A DNA stretch of 64,000 bases from Verrucomicrobiota bacterium (lineage in GTDB: Bacteria; Verrucomicrobiota; Verrucomicrobiia; Opitutales; Opitutaceae), in assembly GCA_026398135.1 (NCBI GenBank), contig JAPLTN010000052.1, positions 27,604-91,603 of the forward strand, written 5' to 3'. The notes beneath the pieces were generated by a model. The model did no database searches. It had not been told where the DNA came from and saw nothing but the letters and a program-made list of their open reading frames with translations. The position numbers and the translations under genes were made by a program. Positions 16,434-24,088 of this stretch are shown here, in pieces. Numbering within the stretch: the first letter of the stretch is position 1; each line of letters begins with the position of its first letter.

Positions 16434-16525
16434 AAAAGTGTGCAACAAAATTGGGAGCGAGGTTTTAAAACCAAGCTATCTAAGGGTAAAATCCCTCATA
16501 ATCGCGGGTTAAAAAGTGTGCAACA
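16434..16525 (-). promoter_or_regulatory. candidate operators for the LacI-xylA unit
   Basis: The 14-mer AAAAGTGTGCAACA occurs twice in direct orientation, at 16434-16447 and 16512-16525. Between them is the perfect 12-bp palindrome GGTTTTAAAACC (16461-16472). All lie in the 155-nt spacer upstream of the regulator start. LacI-type regulators commonly bind such symmetric sites near their own promoters. Which of the elements is the operator cannot be decided here. Confidence 0.45.
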
Positions 16526-16544
16526 CAAAGGCATTACAAGTTGT

Positions 16545-18116
16545 TTAAAGGGCATGCACGCGGAGCAGGGTCTGGCGGCCGCGCACGGTGCGCAGGTCGC
16601 AGTCCACGAGGTCGTGCACGAGCTCGCTGGGGCAGCGCTGGCGGACGTCCTCGCTGAGCGCGATGCGGGTGCCGAGCTCCTTGTTCATTTCTTCAAGGCG
16701 GGCGGCGACGTTGACGGTATCGCCCATGACGCAGTAGCGCATGCGCGAACGGTTGCCGATGTTGCCGGCGACGACAGGGCCGGTGTGGATGCCGATGCGG
16801 AGGACGATTTCTCCGATGCCGATTTTTTGCCAGCGCAGGGCGAGGTCGCGGGTTTCCCATTCGCCGTTTAGCTGGTTCATGCGTTGTTGCATGCGGAGGG
16901 CGCTGCGGACGGCGCGCTCGACGTGGTCGGGGTGGGGAATGGGCGCGCCGAAGACCGCCATGATACCGTCGCCGTTGAAGTCGAGCACGCAGCCGCCGTG
17001 GGATTCGATGACCTCGGTCATGGCGCCGAGGTATTCGTTAATGAGAGTAACGATTTCGGCGGGGGTGAAGCACTCGCTGATGCGGGTGTATTGGGCGAGG
17101 TCGCAGAACACCACGGTGGCGAGGCATTCGGCGCCGCCGAGTTCGGGGAGTTTTCCCGTGGCCAGGAGGGTGCGGGCGAGGTCGCTGCTGACGTAAAGTC
17201 CGAGGGTGGCGCGGATGCGTTCGCGCTCGGCGAGTTGACCGGCCATGGCATCGATGCGGTGTCCAAGCAGGCCGAATTCATCGCGACTGAGAATGGCGGT
17301 GCGCGTCTCGTAGCGGCCGACGCTGATATCGTCGGCCGCGATCAGAACGCGGGAGATGGGCCGACGCACCAGATGGCGCACCAAGGCGGCGACGGCCAGG
17401 ATGGCGAGGGCGCTGAAACCGAAGAGCACCAGGCAAAAGCGGAGAACCTGGGCGCGGGTTTCGTCGAGGTGCACGGCGAGTACGTCCACGCCGATGATGC
17501 CCGCGACCTCGCCGGAGGACGTGCGCAAGGGGGCGTAGCCGGACTGGGTGGCTCCGAACTCGTCGGCGTAAACGCGATCCTCGACTTGCACCTGGGTGAA
17601 GGCGCGCAGCATGAACGGGTATTCGCTCGCGTCGTAAAGTTCGCCGTGGGAGGCCACGCGGGAAACCTTGGAGGCGTCGAGCAGGAAGCGCAGTTTGGCG
17701 GGTTGATCGGTGGCGAGCAGGATGTAGATGGAGTCGATGTCCGGTTCGCTGCGCACGATGGCGAGCAGTTTTTCCTGCCAGCGTTCCCGCCAGGCCGCGC
17801 CCTGATCGGGCAGGGAAGCGAGGGAGGGAATGGCATCGACCTCGACGGTTTGAGCGAGTCCCAAGGCGACGGATTCGAGCCGCTTGCGGAACGAATCCAT
17901 GCGCGCGTCGATAATCAATACGTAGGTGAAAATCGCCGATACCGTGATGATCAGCAGGGAAATGCCGCCGAAAATGGCGGCGAGCCGCACATCGAAGCGT
18001 CGCCACCAAGGCAATGCGATCAGGGTTGTGGCGGTTTCGCGGTGGTGCTCGGGTGAGCCGGGGCCGGACGGCTTGACCGCAGGAACAGTTCGGGAGGCGG
18101 CGGTATGGGCGGGCAT
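16545..18116 (-). CDS. membrane class III adenylate/guanylate cyclase with HAMP
   Basis: The 523-aa signalling enzyme has one helix at 44-69, an extracytoplasmic sensor region to about 223 and a second helix at 226-247. A HAMP linker (RRPISRVLIAADDISVGRYE) follows, then a cyclase homology domain from about 332. The two metal-binding Asp positions are D339 (VFCDLAQYT) and D383 (NGDGIMAVFG). RIGIHTGPVVAGNIG and MGDTVNVAARLE complete the nucleotide site. The intact catalytic residues suggest an active cyclase. Substrate (ATP or GTP) was not assigned. The N-terminus is Pro/Ser-rich. It reads toward the LacI promoter region. Confidence 0.92.
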   Translation of the reverse strand: MPAHTAASRTVPAVKPSGPGSPEHHRETATTLIALPWWRRFDVRLAAIFGGISLLIITVSAIFTYVLIIDARMDSFRKRLESVALGLAQTVEVDAIPSLASLPDQGAAWRERWQEKLLAIVRSEPDIDSIYILLATDQPAKLRFLLDASKVSRVASHGELYDASEYPFMLRAFTQVQVEDRVYADEFGATQSGYAPLRTSSGEVAGIIGVDVLAVHLDETRAQVLRFCLVLFGFSALAILAVAALVRHLVRRPISRVLIAADDISVGRYETRTAILSRDEFGLLGHRIDAMAGQLAERERIRATLGLYVSSDLARTLLATGKLPELGGAECLATVVFCDLAQYTRISECFTPAEIVTLINEYLGAMTEVIESHGGCVLDFNGDGIMAVFGAPIPHPDHVERAVRSALRMQQRMNQLNGEWETRDLALRWQKIGIGEIVLRIGIHTGPVVAGNIGNRSRMRYCVMGDTVNVAARLEEMNKELGTRIALSEDVRQRCPSELVHDLVDCDLRTVRGRQTLLRVHAL

Positions 18117-18385
18117 CGCAGAAGTTTCAGGATGAGCTAGCGTTCAATGCGTTGTCCATCGGCGCACGGGGCACAAGCCGCGAGTTTGGCTTTTGTGCTG
18201 AAAGACGGCGTGGCGGAAGATTTTACAGGCCGGTGGGCACAGAAGTGAGGGTGATGAATAAAGGGCCTGGGCCGGCGTTGCCATCGACGGCAGCGCCCGC
18301 TGGGCCATTTCCGCCTCGGCAGCCTGGGCCCAGCCCCTTTTTGCCCTCGTGATGGCCTGATTTATTTCCCAAACACGGCTTAGAA

Positions 18386-19672
18386 ATGACGATCACACCA
18401 TTGAAGCTTTCTGCCTTGGGCCGGCGTGCGCGGCCGCCGGCGATCACGGCGTTGATGCAAATGGCTCTGGAGACGCCGGGATTGTTGTCCCTGGCGGCGG
18501 GCTTTACCGATAACGCGACCCTGCCGGTCACGGCAGTGGGGGATGCTCTGCGTAGTATGAGCGAAAGCGGCCCGGACCGGGAATTTTTGCAGTATGGCAC
18601 CAATGCGGGGCGGCCCGGATTGCGCACCGTATTGGCCGAGAGACTCCTGGTGCAGGATGGTCGGGGCGATTCTGCGGGCAACGGGGACGAGGTGCGACGC
18701 TGGTCTGACCGGGTTTTCGTGACCAACGGTTCGCAGCAAGCACTCTATCTCGCGATTCAGACCCTGTGCGAGCCGGGGGACATCGTGTTGGTGGACCGGC
18801 CGAGTTACTTTGTTTTTCTGGAGCTGTTGGGCGGCTTGGGGGTGGAAGCGAAGTCGCTGCCGGTGGATGCGTCGGGACGGCTGGATTTGGCGGGCTTGCG
18901 TGTCCTCCTGGGCGCTTTGCGGTCGGAGGGTAAACGCGAGCGGGTGAAAGCGGTGTATTTTGTGAGCTGGTTTGCCAATCCCAGCGGACGCACGTTGGAC
19001 GCGGCGGAGAAGCGGGGGCTGGCCGAGACCTTGCGCGCCGAGGATTGCGTGGTGCCGGTGATCGAGGACGCGGCTTATCGGGAGCTCGGTTACGACGCGG
19101 GGGCGGCGGAAGCGCAGCCCGGCATATTGGGCGATCCGGGCTGGGAGGGATTTCCGCGCCTCTACACCTCGACGCTGACCAAACCCTTCGCGACCGGGCT
19201 GAAGGTTGGCTACGGGGCGTGCGACCACGACGGATGGCGGGCGGCGATGCTCCATGTGAAAGGGCATCATGATTTCGGGACGGGCAACTTCGCGCAGGCC
19301 TTGCTGGAACATGCGCTGCGCGACGGCGCCTACGATGCACAGCTCGCGGTCTTGCGCCGGGCGTATCGGGAAAAACGCGATGCGTTGCACGCCGCGCTGG
19401 AAGCGGGGGGGCTGCGTTCCCGTGGGTGGCGCTGGCGGGTGCCGGAGGGCGGCCTGTATTTATGGTTGGAGGGGCCGGCTACTTTGGACACGGGCGGCGA
19501 CTCGGACTTTTGCCGCGCCTGCCTGCGGGAAGGCGTGCTCTACGTGCCGGGGGCGCTTTGCCATGGTGATCATCCGCCAAAAAACACCGTGAGGTTGAGC
19601 TTCGGCGTGCTGTCGGTTGAGCGCTTGGCGGAGGCCGGGGCGCGGTTTTGTCGCGCGGCCGCCTCGGTGTAG
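18386..19672 (+). CDS. PLP-dependent class I/II aminotransferase
   Basis: The 428-aa fold-type I aminotransferase resembles 2-aminoadipate/MocR-like (LysN-type) enzymes. SLAAGFTDNATLP near residue 35-47 and FLQYGTNAGRPGLRTVLAERL give the N-terminal substrate region. N198, D228 and Y231 line the cofactor, and the Schiff-base lysine is K266 in TSTLTKPFATGLKVGY. The helix-turn-helix half of MocR regulators is absent, so this is an enzyme. A 269-nt GC-rich spacer separates it from the divergent cyclase gene. The exact amino donor is unknown. Confidence 0.88.
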   Translation: MTITPLKLSALGRRARPPAITALMQMALETPGLLSLAAGFTDNATLPVTAVGDALRSMSESGPDREFLQYGTNAGRPGLRTVLAERLLVQDGRGDSAGNGDEVRRWSDRVFVTNGSQQALYLAIQTLCEPGDIVLVDRPSYFVFLELLGGLGVEAKSLPVDASGRLDLAGLRVLLGALRSEGKRERVKAVYFVSWFANPSGRTLDAAEKRGLAETLRAEDCVVPVIEDAAYRELGYDAGAAEAQPGILGDPGWEGFPRLYTSTLTKPFATGLKVGYGACDHDGWRAAMLHVKGHHDFGTGNFAQALLEHALRDGAYDAQLAVLRRAYREKRDALHAALEAGGLRSRGWRWRVPEGGLYLWLEGPATLDTGGDSDFCRACLREGVLYVPGALCHGDHPPKNTVRLSFGVLSVERLAEAGARFCRAAASV

Positions 19673-19850
19673 GCAGTAGGCGGTGTGACAGCTCGTAGGT
19701 CCGCGGCGTACTGGCGCGAGGTGTGCTGCCGAGTATCATGGGCAAATTGTATCCATGTAACACCCCGACCCCTTTTGCCCCGCCTTTTTTCAGGCGGCCC
19801 TTTTCAAGAAAGTTGCTAAGTCATAAAATATGCTTGCTCCAGGTTGACAC

Positions 19851-20510
19851 ATGCGTGCACTTAAAATTTCAAGTGCTAAAATGACCATCATTAACATTAT
19901 AAATAAAATCAAGCAATTCGTTGGAATCGCTCTAATTATGGCGCCTGCAGCGGGCGAATTAAATGCTGGGGTGATGAGCGTGCCGGGGTTTGATAACTGG
20001 AACGTAAATGCACCCAAAGTATATATGGATGCACCCAATCGGAGGGGGAGTATTTATGTTAGGACCGCCCCACCTGCTGGAATACCTGTAATAAATAATA
20101 TAGTAGTAAACGTGATGGCGCATTACAGATACCAAAGTCGCCACTTTCCCTACGCCACTTCTATACGGCAGACCCGAACCATAACATTTCAATTCAACAA
20201 TCTCATCATTAATCCTGTCCAGGAACAGTTTTTGCGAGTTCCAGGCAGGGATGATGAGGATATTATAGTCATGCCCAACTATATATTTCAGCGAGTTCGT
20301 TTAAATCTCCAGCGAGGTGTTGGTTATAATGCGATGCCCCCATTAGTTCGATCTCTCACAGCTGAACAAGCGATTGCTGTTGATACACTTAGAATAGTAA
20401 GGCTTTGGGAAACTAGAGATGGTGAGTTGCGCAGATTACACACAATACCTGATTTTATTTTTAATAATAATGGTAGTTTATTTAAACCCTTCCCTTTTCC
20501 TCTTAAGTAG
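19851..20510 (+). CDS. hypothetical exported protein in AT-rich islet
   Basis: No family is recognised. The frame codes 219 aa from 19851. An ATG at 19881 gives a better signal-peptide start (MTIINIINKIKQ followed by the hydrophobic FVGIALIMAPAA), so translation may begin there. The mature part is rich in beta-prone stretches (SIYVRTAPPAG, INNIVVNVMAHYRY) and Asn, with no Cys. Base composition is clearly AT-rich against the GC-rich neighbours, indicating acquisition from elsewhere. A second AT-rich exported protein, also starting MTIIN, lies convergently at 21476-22048 beyond a dead transposase. Confidence 0.55.
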   Translation: MRALKISSAKMTIINIINKIKQFVGIALIMAPAAGELNAGVMSVPGFDNWNVNAPKVYMDAPNRRGSIYVRTAPPAGIPVINNIVVNVMAHYRYQSRHFPYATSIRQTRTITFQFNNLIINPVQEQFLRVPGRDDEDIIVMPNYIFQRVRLNLQRGVGYNAMPPLVRSLTAEQAIAVDTLRIVRLWETRDGELRRLHTIPDFIFNNNGSLFKPFPFPLK

Positions 20511-20727
20511 CACTGAAGCCAGGCTTTTTAGAGCGGGAGTGCGTGCTTCCAAGGAGTTTTATGGCGTGGACGTTTTAACCCGGATTCCGCGATTGAAGGT
20601 CAAACGGTGAGGTTATCGTAAGGAGAAACCGGTGCCGGAAGTGAGGGGGCCGAGTCTGTTTTGGGTAATCGCGGCGGGATTACGCGGCAGAAGCGGGAGG
20701 TATCTTTGATCATGGGGATGCGTTGTT

Positions 20728-21410
20728 CTAGGCCACCCCAGGCTTGGCTAAGATGAACACCGGGGCGCGGCCTTCAGTGTCGGCGATGGCGCCGCACAGG
20801 AAGACCTCGGTGCGCAGGGTGGCCGGGCGGCGATAGGTCTGGTTCGGCCGGGCGGCGGTCTGCTACAACAACAGCAGGTTGAAGAGCAGGAGCATGGAGC
20901 GGAACGCCGCCTCGGTGGCGTAAAATTCGCGGCGGCAAAAGTCGTCCACCCCAAGTCGCCTTTGTGTTCGTCGATGCGCTGCTCAAGAGTGGCGCGTTGG
21001 TTGCAGTCGCGTCAGATGACTTCCGGGGCCTCGCTGCGGTTGGTCACAAAGCCCCGGCAGGTGTAGCCGGGGACATCGATCAGCTTGCGGCCCACTGCGG
21101 CCCGGCCTTCGCGCACGCGTTCGCGGATGACCTCGAAGCGACGTTCGCAGGACCAGCCCGCCAGTTGGGCGGAAACCTCGCCGGCCTCGACATGCTCGTC
21201 GATCTTGCGACACTGGCAGGAACCGGCGGCGCAGCGTTTGAGGGTGCTGGTCAGGCGGGCCACCACGACATAAGACAACGTCCGTCCTTCCAAAAACTCC
21301 AGCAGCTTGCCGTCGAAAAAGTCGCTGCCGGCCCGTACCCCGCGCAAGCGCCAGCCTTCGGGCAACAGGGTCAGCGCCTCGGTAAGGAACTCGACCACGC
21401 CGTGCCCTGC
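20728..21410 (-). pseudogene. IS1380-family transposase remnant
   Basis: Reading from about 21410, the frame gives GVRAGSDFFDGKLLEFLEGR, YVVVARLTSTLKR, RRFEVIRERVREG and VGRKLIDVPGYTCRGFVTNR. These are the DDE transposase blocks of IS1380-type elements. The N-terminal part is missing (TAA just upstream). A TGA replaces the Trp of the EVIWRD-type block at about 21017-21019, and a frameshift lies near 20948-20951. The next frame continues DDFCRREFYATEAAFRSML to an internal TAG, and similarity peters out by the TAG at 20728. No clean terminal inverted repeats were seen. It is inactive and old. Confidence 0.85.
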
Positions 21411-21475
21411 TTAGAGAGAGTACGGACATCGTTGGCTCGCTCCCATTAGGTTTGGTCACATAGAAAATTTCAGTT

Positions 21476-22048
21476 TCAAGGCGCGTCGTTTTTAAGTACA
21501 GATTTTTTAGCGACACAGTATAAGCAACGGCCAGTTATGTTGATTTTTAGCTTTGGTCTATATGTACTTAATCGTCTGTCGGGATAAATATCGAACCTAG
21601 ATTGTGCAGTATTAATGTTATAATTAGTAGAAGACACTGTACTTACTGCCACCCGATCTAGCGTATAACCCAAGCGAGAATTACGTTGAAATGTATTATC
21701 AAAACCAACTGGAACAGGTATTTCAAAAGTAGGAGGAATACTCGTAGGTCCAGTGGTTACAGGATACCATGCAGTAGCCGTTATGTAAAAAGAATGTCGA
21801 GTTTCAGTGTTTTGAAAAAAGTAACGAGCTCGTAGATTAACACTTACTACTGATGGTCTTTGTGTTATGACGGTAATTTCAACATGATTGTCGCCACCAA
21901 TTAGACCGGCATAATCAATAGAGACTACAGGGAGTGAAGGAGTTCCTCTATTAGGTGCAATCCCGCTGCTATCCGCATTTGAAGCTGAGCTCCAAAAAGC
22001 AAAAAAGAATAAAACCAAGTATGTGCGGTATTTGTTTATTATTGTCAT
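21476..22048 (-). CDS. hypothetical exported protein in AT-rich islet
   Basis: The 190-aa protein has a clear N-terminal signal peptide: MTIINKYRT, then the hydrophobic YLVLFFFAFWSSAS with a probable cleavage after SNA. The mature region has alternating beta-type segments (VVSIDYAGLIGG, HVEITVITQRPSVVSVNLRA, FEIPVPVGF) and ends CLYCVAKKSVLKNDAP. No known domain was recognised. Composition is AT-rich like its neighbour at 19851-20510. The two share the MTIIN start and a similar beta-rich layout, but no convincing full-length alignment is seen by eye. It may be a fimbrial or adhesin-like secreted protein, but that is a guess. Confidence 0.6.
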   Translation of the reverse strand: MTIINKYRTYLVLFFFAFWSSASNADSSGIAPNRGTPSLPVVSIDYAGLIGGDNHVEITVITQRPSVVSVNLRARYFFQNTETRHSFYITATAWYPVTTGPTSIPPTFEIPVPVGFDNTFQRNSRLGYTLDRVAVSTVSSTNYNINTAQSRFDIYPDRRLSTYRPKLKINITGRCLYCVAKKSVLKNDAP

Positions 22049-22277
22049 AATATACGAAAACGGGGAGACGCTTTTAGATTGGTTTTGTTTTTAAAATTAT
22101 AGTAATTTTCGTTAACCGAAGAAGTTCTACTTATAGGGAACTGGATTTTGCCGGGGATCGGGCCGGTAGGGGTTTTATACCATTTCGCATTCTGTAATAT
22201 AAAACAATACTCTTGATCTCTTCGAGTATCACTCCGTTTTTATACCAAATCCCCGATGAATTTTGACTTTGGCCCAA

Positions 22278-22337
22278 TGTAGGCCCGACCGGTGGTCGGG
22301 CTTTTCCCGGAGACCCCGATCACCGGTCGGGCTTACA
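22278..22337. repeat. CCGACCGGT inverted repeat
   Basis: Arms 22278-22299 and 22316-22337 are 22 nt long and complementary with two mismatches, around a 16-nt loop containing CCCGGAGA. Each arm contains CCGACCGGTG. It has the look of a REP/BIME pair and could also act as a transcription terminator. Confidence 0.7.
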
Positions 22338-22636
22338 CCAAGCGATGCATAAGTCTAAAACCAAAGGGGTAATGGTATTATACGTTTGAAAGTGAAATGG
22401 TATCAGGGGAGGGTATGTGTTGAAAGTGACTTCGCAGTGCTTGGCGGACGAACCGGAACGACTGATAAAGGAGGCGGCCGGAACCGTGCCGCGACGGGCA
22501 CCTCACAATGAGGTTTTGTGCTATGAAACTGCAGGTTTTTGCTGACGGCAACTCATGGCCACAGCCAAAGCTCCGTCTTCGCGCGGGACAAACTTTTTGG
22601 TCCTACAAAAAACAAAGGCCTTTTTATTTTTTAAAC

Positions 22637-22661
22637 TGTAGAGTTGGCCATCCCCGGCCAA
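22637..22661. repeat. REP-like copy, same family as 12922-12984
   Basis: TGTAGAGTTGGCCATCCCCGGCCAA-type 25-mer, differing at two positions from the copy at 12960-12984. It is single here, without an inverted partner. Confidence 0.75.
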
Positions 22662-22774
22662 GCTCCGAGGGTTTTTGGCGCCCTTTAATAAAGTAGAATT
22701 AAGCGTTCCCCAAGCGGCTCGACTGCCAAAGTTTAAAACTCTGGTCCCGTTGGATCGGGTTTTCTGAAGGGTGC

Positions 22775-23149
22775 TTACTTGGCTGCTGCTGCGGCGGCGC
22801 GCTCGGCGTAGATGGCCTGGGAGGTGAGGGGCACGCTGTCGTGGGCCGAGAAAATCGCCAGCAGCGCGGCCACGGTGCCGCCGGCAAGCACCAGGCCGAT
22901 GAAAAACAGGATGGTGCAGAAGACTTTGTCGAACTTCAGGTGCATGAACCAGAAGATGACCATCAGGAACTTGACCAAGGAAAGCACTATGAGGGTGCTC
23001 ACAATCAGCCACTTGGCCAGAGGAAGGTAGATGAGTACGATTTCGACGCCGGTAATGACGGCGAGGATCATGGCGATCTGCACAAACAGGTGGAATTTAC
23101 CGTCGTCCTTGTGGGCGTGATCCTGGGAAGTGGCGGAGGGAGCGGACAT
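22775..23149 (-). CDS. cytochrome c oxidase subunit IV (prokaryotic type)
   Basis: The 124-aa small membrane subunit has three predicted helices, at roughly residues 22-45, 48-70 and 80-102. The family stretch KFLMVIFWFMHLKFD is visible. The N-terminus is hydrophilic and His/Asp-rich (DHAHKDDGKFH). It is the last gene of a minus-strand run in the order subunit II, I, III, IV, each 42-54 nt apart, which is the usual caa3/aa3 operon order. Its own role is assembly or stability of the oxidase rather than electron transfer. Confidence 0.85.
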   Translation of the reverse strand: MSAPSATSQDHAHKDDGKFHLFVQIAMILAVITGVEIVLIYLPLAKWLIVSTLIVLSLVKFLMVIFWFMHLKFDKVFCTILFFIGLVLAGGTVAALLAIFSAHDSVPLTSQAIYAERAAAAAAK

Positions 23150-23191
23150 CGTTTCTTTGAGTTTAAGGTTTTTGGTGAGCCCGGGGACGGA

Positions 23192-24034
23192 TCAGAGGTA
23201 TTCGAAGAGGTAAACCACGGTGAAGATCACGATCCAGACGATGTCCACGAAGTGCCAGTAGAGGCCCATGGATTCGACGTCGATGGCGTTGGCTTCGCCG
23301 AAATCCACCGCCCAGGTGGAGCGGGACAAGGCGATGAGCACTACGGATGAAGCGACGAACGCGATGGTGGCGGGCAGCGAGTGGGTCACGCCGGCGCCCA
23401 GCGCGGCCAAATCGTAGCCATGCTCCGCGCCGGCATGGGTGACAGCCAGCATGACGACCATGCTGGAGACGGTTGCCACGGCGAAGGCGGCGAATTGGAT
23501 CACGGCGCGGATAAACCATGACTTGCTGGCGTCGGCAGGCTTGAAGGTGCGGATATACATCATGACCAGCCAGAGGACACCGATGGCGACGTGCACGCCG
23601 TGGGTTCCGGTCAGGGTGTAGAAGGTGGCACCAAACATGTCGCTCTTGAGAGTGAGACCGAGGTGCACGAAGTGGGTGAATTCGTAAACCTGGCAGCCGA
23701 GGAAGATCAGCCCGAAGAAAATGGTGCCGAGCAGCATTTGGCGGGTCGCCTCGACCTTGCCCTTTTGGCTCGCGCCCACGGCAAGGGCCATAAGGAGGGA
23801 GGACATGAGCAGGATGAACGTCGAGAAGGAGGTGAGCTCGATGGAGAAGAGCTTGAGCGGGTCCGCGCCATCGGGTGTGGGGTGCAGACGGTAGATGACG
23901 TGGGTGGAAATGAGCGCGCCGAAGAACATGCAGTCCGAGGCGAGGAAGGCCCACATGAAGAGCTTCTTGTTGGGAATGCCCGTGGTGGTGGTGTGATCGT
24001 GGTGATGATCGATGGTGCCGGCGTGAGCGCTCAT
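23192..24034 (-). CDS. ctaE: cytochrome c oxidase subunit III
   Basis: The 280-aa multi-helix subunit of the haem-copper oxidase supports proton uptake and stability. Typical stretches are KLFMWAFLASDCMFFGALIS in helix I and TFYTLTGTHGVHVAIGVLW, the conserved TGxHGxHV motif. The C-terminal ESMGLYWHFVDIVWIVIFTV holds the WHFVDxVW block that ends all subunit III proteins. The N-terminus carries a His-rich segment (DHHHDH). Length is normal. It lies between subunits I and IV. Confidence 0.96.
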   Translation of the reverse strand: MSAHAGTIDHHHDHTTTTGIPNKKLFMWAFLASDCMFFGALISTHVIYRLHPTPDGADPLKLFSIELTSFSTFILLMSSLLMALAVGASQKGKVEATRQMLLGTIFFGLIFLGCQVYEFTHFVHLGLTLKSDMFGATFYTLTGTHGVHVAIGVLWLVMMYIRTFKPADASKSWFIRAVIQFAAFAVATVSSMVVMLAVTHAGAEHGYDLAALGAGVTHSLPATIAFVASSVVLIALSRSTWAVDFGEANAIDVESMGLYWHFVDIVWIVIFTVVYLFEYL

Positions 24035-24088
24035 GCGGATAAAATAGGATGTTTAATTAAAGGGAACCGACGGTGGTGGCGGGGCAGC

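Larger units (their letters stand above)
22049..22774. other. gene-poor spacer at the end of the AT-rich islet
   Basis: No convincing gene is present. Short frames (e.g. 22508-22696) look non-coding. The stretch contains an inverted repeat at 22278-22337, a REP-like copy at 22637-22661, and two GTTTTATACC-like motifs around 22172 and 22240. It reverts to high GC toward the cytochrome oxidase genes. Confidence 0.6.

Noticed and set aside
18236..18354. Small Pro/Gly-rich frame in the cyclase-aminotransferase spacer
   Set aside because: The roughly 34 codons read collagen-like from GC-rich DNA, with imperfect inverted repeats and no ribosome-binding site. More likely a non-coding promoter region.
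22419..22537. 39-codon GTG-started frame reading LADEPERLIKEAAG
   Set aside because: Too short, no clear start signal, and located in a repeat-rich spacer. It could be a transposase fragment but no family match is visible.
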